From a bacterium (GTDB lineage Bacteria > Myxococcota_A > Bradymonadia > UBA7976 > UBA1532), in assembly GCA_030427205.1 (NCBI GenBank), contig JAUHXC010000024.1, forward strand, positions 94,316 through 158,315: a DNA stretch of 64,000 bases, read 5' to 3'. The position numbers and the translations under genes are program-made. Under the pieces are notes generated by a model. The model made no database searches, was not told the origin of the DNA, and saw nothing but the letters and a program-made list of their open reading frames with translations. This document shows positions 16,481-25,610 of the stretch, in pieces. Position 1 is the stretch's first letter, and each line of letters starts with the position of its first letter.

Positions 16481-19400
16481 GGCCGCGCATCGTGAAGATC
16501 GGGGCCCCCGCCGTCAAGCGTGGCCGCGGCGAGCGCGCGGCGCACCGCGGGAAAAACCGTCTCCGGCACCTGCCCGCGCAGCAGCGGGCGGCCCGCGCGG
16601 GCGGCCTCGACCGCCTCGACCAGCCAGCGCAGCATCCAGCCGGCGAGCAGCTCGCTCTCGGCGGTGATGCGCAGCCGGGCGAAGCAGTCGGTGGCCCGAT
16701 TCAAGGCATCGGCGACGTCGCGACCGAGCCAGAGCAGGTGGTGGCCGCGCTCGCAGGCCAGGCTGCCGTGGGCCAGCGCGTCCTGTACGTCGGCGAGCAG
16801 ATCGGCGGCGCGGTCCAGATCGGCCAGCCCGGCGTGCGGGTCGTGGCCCGTGTGCCGCCGCAGCGCCGCCCGCCGGATGAGCGCCATGGCCAGATGGGGC
16901 CGCATCTGCGCCTGTTCGAGGTCGGCGATGCAGCCCTCGAAAGCGGCGACCGCCGCGGTGAGCCGCCCGGCGCGGTGCAGCGCGTAGGCCCGATGGCCGC
17001 GGATGATCAGCGCGACGGTGGGTCGGTCGATGCGGGCCATGGCCGCCAGCGCTTCGTCCAGGCGGTCGCAGGCCTCGACGTAGCGCCCGCGGTCGCCGGC
17101 CAGGGTCGCGGCGTTGTTGCAGGCCACCGCCAGTCGGAAGGGGTCGCCCAGCCGCCGCGCCGCCGCCAGCGCCTCGTCGTGCAGCACGGCCGCCTCGGCG
17201 AGCCGCCCCTGGTGCTGCAGGTAGAGCGCCAGGCGGGTGCGGGCGCGGGCCAAGCCCAGGTCGTCGTCCAGGCCTTCGTAGAGGGCGAGGCTGCGCAGCA
17301 AGGCGTCGTGGGCCTCGTCGAGGCGGTCGGTGAACTCGAGGCTGCGGCCGAGGATGCCCCAGGCGTCGGCCTCCAGCGCCGCGTCGCCCATGGCGTGAGC
17401 GTCGTCGGCCGCCCGCCGCTGCACGACCGCCGCTTCCGACCGCCGGCCCTGGCGCATCAAGCACTCGCCCAGATCGAGGCGGGCCCGGACGGCGGCGGCG
17501 CCGTCGAGCAGGTCGACGGCGTGGCGCCACGCGTCGATGGCGTCGTCCAACGCCCAGCGCCGCTCGGCGACGCGGGCCGCCCGGCAGAGGGCCTCGCCCG
17601 CCGCGGTAGGCCGCCCCGCGCCGAGCAGGTGGTGGGCGACGGCGCGGGCGGTGGCGTAGGCGTCGTCCAGCGGCCGCACTTCGAGGTCGGCGGCCGCCGC
17701 GCCGTGCAGTCGGCGGCGCTCGGCGGCGGGCAGATCGGCGTGGGCCACCGCCCGGAGCAGGTCGTGTTCGAAGCGCAGGCGACCGTCGCGCACGCGGCAG
17801 ACGGCCCGATCTTCGAGCCCGCTCAGCCGCGTCGGATCGGCGTCGGCGACCAGCGCCTGCACCCGCTCGAGCGGCGCGCTGCGGCCCAATACGGCGAGGG
17901 CGTGCACCGCCGCCTCGAGGTCGGCGGGCAGCGACGCGAGGCGGGCCCGCATCAGCGCGGCGATCGGCGCCGGACGCAGCTCGGGCGGCGCGTCGGCGGC
18001 CAGCGACCAGCCCTCGGCCGGGCTCGAGCGCAGATAGCCCGCCCGCATAGCGCTGCGCAGCCACTCGGCGACGAACAGCGGGTTGCCCTCGGCCCGCGCG
18101 ACGGCCCGCTCGACCAGGGCTGCCGGCGGCGCGTGCCAGCCCAGCAGGCCGCCGACCAGCGCCGTCGCCCCATCGTCGGACAGCGGCCCGAGGGGCACCT
18201 GCTCGACGGTCGGATCGGCCAGCAGCGCCGCGATCGGCGTAGCGGGCACCTCGGGGCGCACCGACGCCAGGACGCAGATCGGCGCCTGCTCGGCGCGCAG
18301 TCGGGTCAACGCCGAGGCGGTCAGCGCGTCGGCCCAGTGCAGGTCGTCGAGCAGCAGCAGCAGCGGCCGGCGGGCGGCGAGGGCGCGGGCGACGTGAGCG
18401 ATGGCCTCGCCGACCTCGTCGGCGGACTGCGGGCCGAGCGGTACGCCGGTCGTCTGCCCGGGCAGCGCGCCGATGGCGGGCGCGAAAGGGGTCAGCGTCG
18501 GGCCGTGGGGGCCGAAGGTGGCCAGGGTGCGCCGGCGATCGCCGCGGCACCGATCGACGGCGTATTGCAGCAGCCCGCCGAAGCCGTCGAGCAGGCCGTC
18601 GCCCACCGCCCGGCACTCGCCGACGACGACCCGGAAATCGACGCTGCGCGAGGCCGCCTCGAGCATCAGCCGGGTCTTGCCGATGCCGCTCGGGCCCGCG
18701 AGCACCAGCGCCGCGAACGCGCCGTTTCGGGCGCGTTCGAGCGCGGCGTCGATGCGCCGAAGCTCGCGCGTACGGCCGCACAGCGGCGCCCGGAGCAGGC
18801 TCGGCGCGCCGGCGGTCCGCGCGGCCACCGCGTCGGCGTCGAGCCCCGCGAAGGGGGCCAGACGCACGGCCACATGGGCCGCGTCGACCGGCCGCGCGGT
18901 GGGGATCTCGGCGTGCAGGGCCGCGACGAGTTCGACGAGCGCGGGCGGCGACCCGCCGTCGAGCCAGGGCGCGATGATGCGGCCCACGGCGAAGAGATCG
19001 GCGCGGCCGTCCACGAAGTGCCCCGCCGCCTGCTCGGGGGCGCGATAGCCTTCGGTGCCCGCGCCGTCGGGGGCTTCCCGCGCGCCGTCCCGCGCCCAGC
19101 CGTGGTCCCCTGCCCGCTCGCCGCCGATGCGCAGCACGAGGCCGAAGTCGATCAGGACGGGCCCGTCGGGCCCGAGCACGATGTTGCGCGGCTTGACGTC
19201 GCGATGCACCGCCCCGCGGCGGTGCATCGCGGCCAGCGCCTCGCAGACGCGCACCATCACCGCGATGCGCTGCGTGAGGGGCAGCGCGGCGTCCGCGCCG
19301 TGCAGCGTCGGCCCGTCGACGCAGGCCATGGCGTACCACGGCAGGCCGTCGTGCTCGCCGCGCTCGATGAGCCGCACGATGCCCGGGTGGTCGAACGCGG

Positions 19401-19701
19401 CGAGCGCCTCGGCCTCGCGACGCAGGGCAGCAATGTGGCTGGGGCGGCGGTCGCGACAGCGCTTGAGCGCGACGATCTGCCCGTCGGGGCCCGACGCGCG
19501 CACGACGTCGCCCATGCCGCCCTGCCCCAGGGGACCCAGGATCCGCCAGCGACCGATGCGATCGGCGGCGGGCTCGGCGGGTGGGGCCGGCCCATGCTCG
19601 GCGGGTTCACCGACGGCGGTCGTCGAGCCGTGCACCGCGGTGCGGCTCGCGGTGGCCGAGTCGGGATCGACGGGGGCGCAGGTGGTCGGTGGCTCGGTCA
19701 A
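16459..19701 (-). CDS. Ser/Thr protein kinase fused to AAA ATPase and TPR-like tail
   Basis: A 1080-residue protein from a TTG start at 19701 with GGAG six bases upstream. Residues 48-300 are a Hanks-type kinase: GQGGMG loop, HRDVKPRN catalytic loop and DFG. Residues from about 315 form a STAND-like AAA ATPase with GRTREL, Walker A GPSGIGKT and Walker B LLLLLDDLHWAD. The rest to the C-terminus is helical repeat sequence resembling TPR (many ALxxxxxLG-type units). No membrane segment is seen, so it is probably cytoplasmic. Known relatives act as large signal integrators. It is divergent from the FHA-sigma54 activator 81 bases away. FHA domains bind phospho-Thr, so that activator is a plausible target. 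Confidence 0.93.
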   Translation of the reverse strand: MTEPPTTCAPVDPDSATASRTAVHGSTTAVGEPAEHGPAPPAEPAADRIGRWRILGPLGQGGMGDVVRASGPDGQIVALKRCRDRRPSHIAALRREAEALAAFDHPGIVRLIERGEHDGLPWYAMACVDGPTLHGADAALPLTQRIAVMVRVCEALAAMHRRGAVHRDVKPRNIVLGPDGPVLIDFGLVLRIGGERAGDHGWARDGAREAPDGAGTEGYRAPEQAAGHFVDGRADLFAVGRIIAPWLDGGSPPALVELVAALHAEIPTARPVDAAHVAVRLAPFAGLDADAVAARTAGAPSLLRAPLCGRTRELRRIDAALERARNGAFAALVLAGPSGIGKTRLMLEAASRSVDFRVVVGECRAVGDGLLDGFGGLLQYAVDRCRGDRRRTLATFGPHGPTLTPFAPAIGALPGQTTGVPLGPQSADEVGEAIAHVARALAARRPLLLLLDDLHWADALTASALTRLRAEQAPICVLASVRPEVPATPIAALLADPTVEQVPLGPLSDDGATALVGGLLGWHAPPAALVERAVARAEGNPLFVAEWLRSAMRAGYLRSSPAEGWSLAADAPPELRPAPIAALMRARLASLPADLEAAVHALAVLGRSAPLERVQALVADADPTRLSGLEDRAVCRVRDGRLRFEHDLLRAVAHADLPAAERRRLHGAAAADLEVRPLDDAYATARAVAHHLLGAGRPTAAGEALCRAARVAERRWALDDAIDAWRHAVDLLDGAAAVRARLDLGECLMRQGRRSEAAVVQRRAADDAHAMGDAALEADAWGILGRSLEFTDRLDEAHDALLRSLALYEGLDDDLGLARARTRLALYLQHQGRLAEAAVLHDEALAAARRLGDPFRLAVACNNAATLAGDRGRYVEACDRLDEALAAMARIDRPTVALIIRGHRAYALHRAGRLTAAVAAFEGCIADLEQAQMRPHLAMALIRRAALRRHTGHDPHAGLADLDRAADLLADVQDALAHGSLACERGHHLLWLGRDVADALNRATDCFARLRITAESELLAGWMLRWLVEAVEAARAGRPLLRGQVPETVFPAVRRALAAATLDGGGPDLHDARPWDASKN

Positions 19702-19782
19702 GTCGGCTCCAGGACGAGGCGCGATCGGCGGTCAGGATAGCGTATGGTCTGCGACGCACGGCAGACGCGACGGACGAGCAGG

Positions 19783-21168
19783 ATGAGCGAGCCAGTCACC
19801 CGCACCGCCACGGTCTCGGGGCCCGACCCCAGCGAGACCGCCGACAGCCTGGGCCCCGTGCCGCACCTCGTATTCGCCTTCGGCGAGCGCGGGGCCCGCC
19901 GGGCCGAGCGACGGCCGCTCTTCCGGCCGACGGTCGAGCTCGGCCGCGGCGGCAGCCCGCTGGGGGTGGCTCCGCTGGACGACAAGCGCATCTCGCGGCG
20001 TCACGCCCGCCTCGAGCGGGTGGCCGGCCGCTGGCAGCTCACCGACCTGGACAGCCGCAACGGCACGACGGTGGACGGGCAGCGCGTCGAGCGGCCGACG
20101 ACGCTGCGCGATCGGGCGGTCATCCGGGTCGGCGATACGCTCGTCGTCTTCCGCGAGGCGCCGATGCCGAGCCCGATCGAGCTGGTGACCGCCGCCGACT
20201 TCCCGCTGGTGGGCATCAGCGCCGAGATGGGGCTGCTGCGCCACGACATCGCCGACGTGGCCCCGCGGCCCATCGCGACGCTGGTGCTCGGCGAGACGGG
20301 CACGGGCAAAGAGGTCGTCGCCCGCGCGCTGCACAGCGCCTCGGGCCGGCCCGGCGCCTTCGTGGCGGTCAACTGCGCCGCGCTGCCGCCGCCGCTGCTC
20401 GAGAGCACCTTGTTCGGGCACGTACGGGGGGCCTTCACCGGCGCCGATCGGGCGCGGCCGGGCCTGCTGCGCGAGGCGGAGGGTGGCACGCTCTTCCTCG
20501 ACGAGCTGGGCGAGATGCCCGCGCCGCTGCAGGCCAAGCTGCTGCGCGCGCTCGAGACCCGGGAGGTGCGGCCGGTGGGCGGCACGGGCATCCACCCCAT
20601 CGACGTGCGGCTGGTCAGCGCGACCCATCGCGATCTGGCCGAGGCGGTGCGCGCGAGGCGCTTCCGGCTCGATCTGTACGGGCGCCTGGCCCACTGGACC
20701 ATGCGGCTGCCCCCGCTGCGCGACCGTCGGGAGGACGTGCCGCAGCTGGCCGCCGCGTTCACCGATCGGCCGCTGGACGCGGGGCTGGTCGAGGCGTTGA
20801 TGCTGCATCCGTGGCCGCTCAACGTGCGGGGGTTGCGGGCCCTGATCGCGCGGGCCGAGGTGGGGCACGACGGGCCGCTGAAGCTCGACCGTCGGGTGCG
20901 GGCGGCGCTGGAGGAAGACCGCCGCTTCGTCGAGGCGCAGGCCGACGAGGCGCCGGAGAGCGACGAGGCGCCGGCCGAAGCGCTGACCGAAGCGCAGGGG
21001 CCGCGTCCGCGGCGGCGGCGGCCGGGTCGGCAGACGCTCGAAGCCCTGATGACCGAGCATCAGGGCCACGTGGCGGGGGTGGCGCGGGCCCTCGACGCGT
21101 CCCGCCAGCAAGTCTACCGCTGGTTGAGGCACCATGCCCTCACGGTCGAGGCGTTCCGCGAAGACTGA
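19783..21168 (+). CDS. FHA-domain sigma54-dependent transcriptional activator
   Basis: The likely start is ATG 19783 (MSEPVTRT); ATG 19744 is possible but adds a short Arg-rich stretch unlike coding sequence. The FHA domain comes first (GRGG, ISRRHARLE, DLDSRNGTTVDG). The sigma54-interacting AAA domain follows, with Walker A GETGTGKE, the intact GAFTGA loop and Walker B FLDELGEM. A Fis-type helix-turn-helix closes the protein (GHVAGVARALDASRQQVYRW). In known Myxococcota proteins the FHA domain replaces the receiver and reads kinase phosphorylation. The divergent kinase is the obvious candidate partner. A sigma54-like promoter occurs at 33294 in this window. Confidence 0.95.
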   Translation: MSEPVTRTATVSGPDPSETADSLGPVPHLVFAFGERGARRAERRPLFRPTVELGRGGSPLGVAPLDDKRISRRHARLERVAGRWQLTDLDSRNGTTVDGQRVERPTTLRDRAVIRVGDTLVVFREAPMPSPIELVTAADFPLVGISAEMGLLRHDIADVAPRPIATLVLGETGTGKEVVARALHSASGRPGAFVAVNCAALPPPLLESTLFGHVRGAFTGADRARPGLLREAEGGTLFLDELGEMPAPLQAKLLRALETREVRPVGGTGIHPIDVRLVSATHRDLAEAVRARRFRLDLYGRLAHWTMRLPPLRDRREDVPQLAAAFTDRPLDAGLVEALMLHPWPLNVRGLRALIARAEVGHDGPLKLDRRVRAALEEDRRFVEAQADEAPESDEAPAEALTEAQGPRPRRRRPGRQTLEALMTEHQGHVAGVARALDASRQQVYRWLRHHALTVEAFRED

Positions 21169-21180
21169 CGCCGCGGCCGC

Positions 21181-23337
21181 TCAGAGCGAGACGCAGTGGT
21201 GGCCGAGGCCGGGCACGTCGCCGCAGAGCCGCACGCCGCCCTGATCGACCCGCACGTCCCCGCCGCCGAGGCCCTGGCAGCCGCCGTCGGGGGCGCAGAA
21301 CTCGGCCGCGGCGCCCGCGGCGAGGCCGTTGGGGTCGACGTGCAGGTCGAGGTCGGCGCGGAAGCTGCCGTAGTCGAACTCGGGCACGGTGAAGCGGTTC
21401 TCGCGCTGCTCGATGCGGGTGCAGCTCGCCGGTACGTCGCAGGTATTGTCGACGGTGCAGGTGCGGTCGCGGGTGCAGTTCTGGAAGCCGTTGAGCGCGC
21501 ATTCGAAGGCGTCGCGGATGGTATCGACCCCGCAGATGGCGCCGTCGGTGACGGTGCGGGTGCCGCAGAGCGCGCCGCTGGTCACGCTCTCGTAGCCGCA
21601 CATGGTGAAGTTGGCGGTGTACTCGACGGCCACGTCGACCCACTCGACGACCTCCCTGGGCGCGCGGATGGGCGCGTCGACCCGGCCCTGGCCGCGCAGC
21701 GAGAAGCCGTGGGGCCCGACGTCGCCGGTGACCTGGATGCTGACGCGCTCCAGGTCGACGTCGCCGGTCAGCCGCGCGCCGTCGGCGCCGATGCGCAGCA
21801 GCGCCTCGCCCAGGGTGAAGCCGGCGAGTTGCACGTCGGCGCCGAGCTGCACGAACGAGCGGGCGATGTCGCTGGAGACGAAGCCCGCCGCGCGGCGGAT
21901 GGCGCCCGCCTCGAACGGCAGGCCGGGGATGAGGTCGCTCAAGCGCGGGCCGGACTCACCGCTGAACCACGCCTCGCCGCCGTCGTGCCGCCACGCGCCG
22001 CCGACCGAGCCCGCGCCGAGCGGCAGGCTGAAGGCGGTGAAGGGGCCGAAGCCGACCGAGACCTCGGCGCTGCCGTTGAGCAGGAAGCCGCCGGCGGATC
22101 CGCCGCGCAGCAGGTCGCGCCCGGCGTGGTCGAGCTCGGCGCGCAGCAGCAGCTCGCCGTCGACGGTGACCGGCACCTTGGGCAGGGCGACCCGGGTGTC
22201 GAGGTAGAGGTGGCCGTCCAGGTCGGTGTCGACGCCGTCGAGGCCCCAGGTGTGCGCCGCGGCGAGCGGGATGCGGCCGTGGGCCGAGACGCCGATGCCG
22301 GCCCGCTCGACGAAGGTCAGCTCGCTGAGGCCCTGAATGCGGCCCTCGGCGTAGATGAACGGGTCGTTGCCGTCGAGGATCCAGGTGGTGCCGGCGGAGA
22401 CCGACATGCTCGACGGCCCGAAGTCGATGCCCGCGCCCGCCTCGAGTTCGACGTAGAGGTAGCGGGTATCGCCGCGCAGCGGGGCGCCGAGGTGCGCCAG
22501 CTGGCCGCCGTAGCGCAGGCCGATCTCGCCGTGCACGCTGCCGGTGTATTCGGCTCCCGCCAGCAGGGCCGGCGCGTCGGGCAGGACCCGCGCCCGGCCG
22601 ACGAAGGTCTCGACGACGCCGTTTTCGCCGAAGCTGATCTCGACGTCGGCGTCGACCAGCTCGGTGCGCACGCCGCCCGCTTCGAGGCTGATGTTGCCCT
22701 GCAGGCGCGCGCTGTTTCCGCCGGTGTAGGTGATCTGGTCGTGGGTCAGCACCAGCGCCAGCCCGCCGGCGTCCTTCAGCTCGAAGCGCAGCTCGCCGAT
22801 GCGCGGGGCCGACTGGCAGTCGATGCGGAAGCGCTCCCACTCGCCGGGCTGGGCGCGGTTGGCGTTCATCTCGCCGTTCGATTCGGCGACGAACCAGGTG
22901 CCGTGGTGGCTGCGCAGGCCGACGATCGAGCCGCAGGCGAGCGGCCGGCGGTCGTCGGGGGTCCAGGGGTTGAGCAGGGTCACCCGCTCCCAGTCGCCGA
23001 TGCCGCCGCGGTCGGCGTTGGCCCGGCCGTCGGACTCGGCGACGACGTAGGTCCCGTGGAAGCTGCGCAGGGCGACGGTATCGCCGAAGTGCAGGGCGCG
23101 CAGGGGCTCGCGGCCGTCGGCGGTCTGCACGGTGAAGCGCTCGTAGTCGCCGACGTGGGGGCGGTCGGCGCGCAGGCGGCCGTCGCTCTCGGCGACCGCG
23201 TGGGTGCCGTGGTGCGAGCGCAGGGAGATGAGCTCGCCGTAGGCCACGTTCCGGTCGGCGTGGGCCGCGCCGGCGGTGAGCGTGGCGGCGGCGAGGGTCA
23301 GGGCGCAGAGGGGCGCACGGGGGGTATCGAGACGCAT
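21181..23337 (-). CDS. Secreted protein with N-terminal fascin-like beta-trefoil repeats
   Basis: A 718-residue protein with GGAG before ATG 23337 and a signal peptide ending at AHA (about residue 27). Residues 30-175 hold three similar units of about 45 residues: LRSHHGTHAVAESDG, LRSFHGTYVVAESDG and LRSHHGTWFVAESNG. Each is followed by A/N-x-R and W/Y-ER-F/V. This matches the fascin-type beta-trefoil. A long beta-rich region follows to about residue 560, without a recognised domain. A Cys-rich block lies near 580-650. The stop is 12 bases from the convergent FHA activator. Export and an extracellular role are likely. Target and function are unknown. Confidence 0.85.
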   Translation of the reverse strand: MRLDTPRAPLCALTLAAATLTAGAAHADRNVAYGELISLRSHHGTHAVAESDGRLRADRPHVGDYERFTVQTADGREPLRALHFGDTVALRSFHGTYVVAESDGRANADRGGIGDWERVTLLNPWTPDDRRPLACGSIVGLRSHHGTWFVAESNGEMNANRAQPGEWERFRIDCQSAPRIGELRFELKDAGGLALVLTHDQITYTGGNSARLQGNISLEAGGVRTELVDADVEISFGENGVVETFVGRARVLPDAPALLAGAEYTGSVHGEIGLRYGGQLAHLGAPLRGDTRYLYVELEAGAGIDFGPSSMSVSAGTTWILDGNDPFIYAEGRIQGLSELTFVERAGIGVSAHGRIPLAAAHTWGLDGVDTDLDGHLYLDTRVALPKVPVTVDGELLLRAELDHAGRDLLRGGSAGGFLLNGSAEVSVGFGPFTAFSLPLGAGSVGGAWRHDGGEAWFSGESGPRLSDLIPGLPFEAGAIRRAAGFVSSDIARSFVQLGADVQLAGFTLGEALLRIGADGARLTGDVDLERVSIQVTGDVGPHGFSLRGQGRVDAPIRAPREVVEWVDVAVEYTANFTMCGYESVTSGALCGTRTVTDGAICGVDTIRDAFECALNGFQNCTRDRTCTVDNTCDVPASCTRIEQRENRFTVPEFDYGSFRADLDLHVDPNGLAAGAAAEFCAPDGGCQGLGGGDVRVDQGGVRLCGDVPGLGHHCVSL

Positions 23338-23492
23338 GACTGACTCCGAATGACTGGGATGCCTTGCGCGGCATCGGTTGCATGCGGAGTCATTTCAACC
23401 GGCGTGCCAAACCGTCGGAGGGGGGTCGGCGCCGCAGATTCGGGCCGAATGGCCGGTCCGGCGCGTCCGATGTGCCGCAAAGCGGACGGTAT

Positions 23493-23565
23493 CGGACACA
23501 ACCGGACAAACCGGACAGGTCGGACAGGTCGGACAGGTCGGACAGGTCGAACAGGTCGGACGGGC
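23493..23565. repeat. 9-bp tandem repeat, CGGACAGGT type
   Basis: About eight units in a row, four of them identical copies of CGGACAGGT (23512-23547), with diverged units on both sides. It occupies the short gap between the stop of the papain-like protein gene (23573) and the start of the fascin-like gene (23337). No open frame or clear hairpin explains it. Confidence 0.85.
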
Positions 23566-23572
23566 CAGCCGC

Positions 23573-25024
23573 TCAGGGCGAGACGCTCACCGCCAGGGCG
23601 AACTCGATCTCCCACATGGGGTTGTCGCCGTAGTTGAGCTTGCCGTCGTAGTCGATGTCCTCGACGTAGACCAGCTGGCTCTCGAGCCCGGCCCGCTCGA
23701 CGCAGAGGCCCTCATCCATGCGGTCCTGGCGGGTATCGTTGAGCACCTTGATGAACGGCCGCCCGCCCATCTCGCCGCAGCCGTGCACCCGGATGGCGTG
23801 CCCGCCGGTCGGCACCTCGTACATGCCGGGGTAGATCGGACCCGCGGGCGCGTCCGGGTCGATGCCGTAGCGCAGATAGGCCAGGGAGACGCCGTCACCC
23901 GCCGCGATGCGGTCGCAGAGCCAGTCGAAGGTCACCACCGGGCCGCCATCGGCGGTCGAGACCGCGTAGTCGGTCGCGCAGCTGTCGCCGTCGTCGCCCT
24001 GGTAGCGCACCGTGATCTGGTCGAGCCGCTGCGGGTTGGCCGACTCGATCTGGGCCAGCGCGCCGCTGAACATGCCCGAGCTGCTGTCCTGGTCGATGCA
24101 GAAGCCGACCCCGCTGCCGACGCAGGTGCCCTGCTGGCTGCGGTTCATGGTGTCGTCGATGCGCCCGGCGAGGCCGATGCCGCCGCCGCCGGTGCTCTTG
24201 ACGTGGATGTCGCCCGAGAAGAAGCCGGTGCTCGCCCCGAAGGTCAGCTCGGTGTACTTCAGCGCGTTGGCCACCGCCATCGGCGCGCACTGGTTGCGGC
24301 CGGCGTCCACGTTGACCGGGTTGGGGGTGTGAACCGCCCAGTAGCCTTCGAGGTGCTCGGGCATCTGGATCTGGGGGTTGGGCGGCGGCGGCGGCATGCC
24401 GCCGGGGCCCTGGGGCACGAAGCCGTCGACGATGCCCGACGACAGCGTCTGCACCGCCTTGACCAGCGGGAAGCTCACCGGCGGCAGGCCTTCGAGCTCA
24501 CCGAGCGCGTCGACGTCGAGCACCGGCATCTCGGTGAAGGCGACGATGGCCGTGACGACGGGCATGGCATCGGCGGTGCCCAGGTCGAAGTAGAACGCCA
24601 GCGGCAGCGACCCGCCGTCATCGACGATCCGGGCGCGGGCGAAGGCCCGGCCGAAGCTGGGGCGGGTCTCGACGGGCAGGTTGCGGGCGACCCAGCCCTG
24701 GTCGGTGATCACGTTGACGAAGCCGCTGGGGCGGTCGGTGATGCGGGCGACGAGCGCGGGGTCGACCTCGACCCGCGCCCAGTCGGAGAGGATCGGGCCC
24801 TCGCCCATGTCGAAGGCGACCTGGCTGAACTCGACGCCCTCGCGGACCTCGAGCTGGAACGGGGCGATGCCGGCGGTGCTGCCGGCGCCGGTGCCGGCAG
24901 TGCCGGCGGCGCTGCCGGCGGCGGTGGAGCGCGCGGGCGCTCCGGTGGGATCGGCGCTGTCGGCCAGCGCGGCGAGGGGGGTGGCGAAAGTGGCGGCGAG
25001 CGCGATGGTACGCAGGCGACGCAT
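23573..25024 (-). CDS. Secreted papain-like / C39-like cysteine peptidase-fold protein
   Basis: A 483-residue protein with AGAGGAG before ATG 25024 and a signal peptide (cleavage near ALA, residue 21). An Ala/Gly/Thr-rich linker follows. Residues of the putative peptidase core are NQCAPMAVANALKY near 245, GGHAIRVHGC near 415 and VLND near 433. Cys, His and Asn/Asp in this order match the papain/C39 fold. A Ca-binding-like DIDYDGKLNYGD lies close to the C-terminus. It probably acts outside the cytoplasm. It could be a protease or an inactive relative. The fascin-like gene follows 235 bases downstream on the same strand. Confidence 0.65.
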   Translation of the reverse strand: MRRLRTIALAATFATPLAALADSADPTGAPARSTAAGSAAGTAGTGAGSTAGIAPFQLEVREGVEFSQVAFDMGEGPILSDWARVEVDPALVARITDRPSGFVNVITDQGWVARNLPVETRPSFGRAFARARIVDDGGSLPLAFYFDLGTADAMPVVTAIVAFTEMPVLDVDALGELEGLPPVSFPLVKAVQTLSSGIVDGFVPQGPGGMPPPPPNPQIQMPEHLEGYWAVHTPNPVNVDAGRNQCAPMAVANALKYTELTFGASTGFFSGDIHVKSTGGGGIGLAGRIDDTMNRSQQGTCVGSGVGFCIDQDSSSGMFSGALAQIESANPQRLDQITVRYQGDDGDSCATDYAVSTADGGPVVTFDWLCDRIAAGDGVSLAYLRYGIDPDAPAGPIYPGMYEVPTGGHAIRVHGCGEMGGRPFIKVLNDTRQDRMDEGLCVERAGLESQLVYVEDIDYDGKLNYGDNPMWEIEFALAVSVSP

Positions 25025-25127
25025 GGCTGAACTCCTCTGGGTTGGCTTCGACGCGACGTCGCGTCGGGTTCGCTGGAGGGGTTCGCAGCCGGGGGCGACG
25101 ATTTTTTCGGGGCGCGTTCTTTTTCTT

Positions 25128-25139
25128 GGGGGGGGGGGG
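25128..25139. repeat. Run of 12 G directly after a stop codon
   Basis: Twelve consecutive G on the plus strand (C on the coding strand) directly follow the stop of the small envelope gene. Homopolymers of this length are prone to slippage in vivo and to sequencing error. Confidence 0.9.
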
Positions 25140-25610
25140 TCAGAGCTCGATCGGGCCCTTGAGCAGCAGGCCCATCTCGGCCCGGGTCCGATCGCCGAAC
25201 GCCGGGCCGACGTAGAGCGAGACGACGCCCAGCGTGCCGAAGACCCGCAGCCGGCCCCCGAAGGTGCCGTCGGAGTCGACGCTGAAGCCGCCCTCGAGCC
25301 CGGCGAAGCCGTAGCCCGCCTCGGCGCCGAGGGTCAGCCGGCCCACGTCCGGGTCAGAGGCCCAGGCCATCGCCAGGACCAGCCCCGCGAACGGGCCGGC
25401 CGCGTCGAGCTCGACGAGGCTGAACTCGAGCCCGAGCAGCACGCCGGGGCTGGCGTCGTCGTCGAGGGTGAGGCCGATGTCGAGCCCGGCCATGAGGTAG
25501 TCGCCGCTGATGTCGAAGCCGTGGCGAGCCTCGGCGCTGCTCGGCAGCGAGACGGCTCCGGCGACCGCAGCGCCAATCAAGAGTCGATTCACGGGCATCG
25601 TCCAATTCAT
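25140..25610 (-). CDS. Small predicted envelope beta-barrel protein
   Basis: A 156-residue protein with a signal peptide (cleavage near AEA, about residue 28). The mature part has alternating hydrophobic and polar residues with many Gly, and ends MGLLLKGPIEL. This suggests a small outer-membrane barrel of perhaps eight strands, but no family is recognised. The first ATG overlaps the HNH gene stop as ATGA; ATG 25598 (MPVNRLL) is an alternative. The upstream HNH gene looks foreign, so the overlap may be accidental. Confidence 0.65.
   Translation of the reverse strand: MNWTMPVNRLLIGAAVAGAVSLPSSAEARHGFDISGDYLMAGLDIGLTLDDDASPGVLLGLEFSLVELDAAGPFAGLVLAMAWASDPDVGRLTLGAEAGYGFAGLEGGFSVDSDGTFGGRLRVFGTLGVVSLYVGPAFGDRTRAEMGLLLKGPIEL

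Noticed and set aside
16492..19740. A 1082-codon open frame opposite the kinase fusion.
   Set aside because: The kinase frame carries HRD, DFG and Walker motifs; the opposite one is low-complexity sequence of no family.
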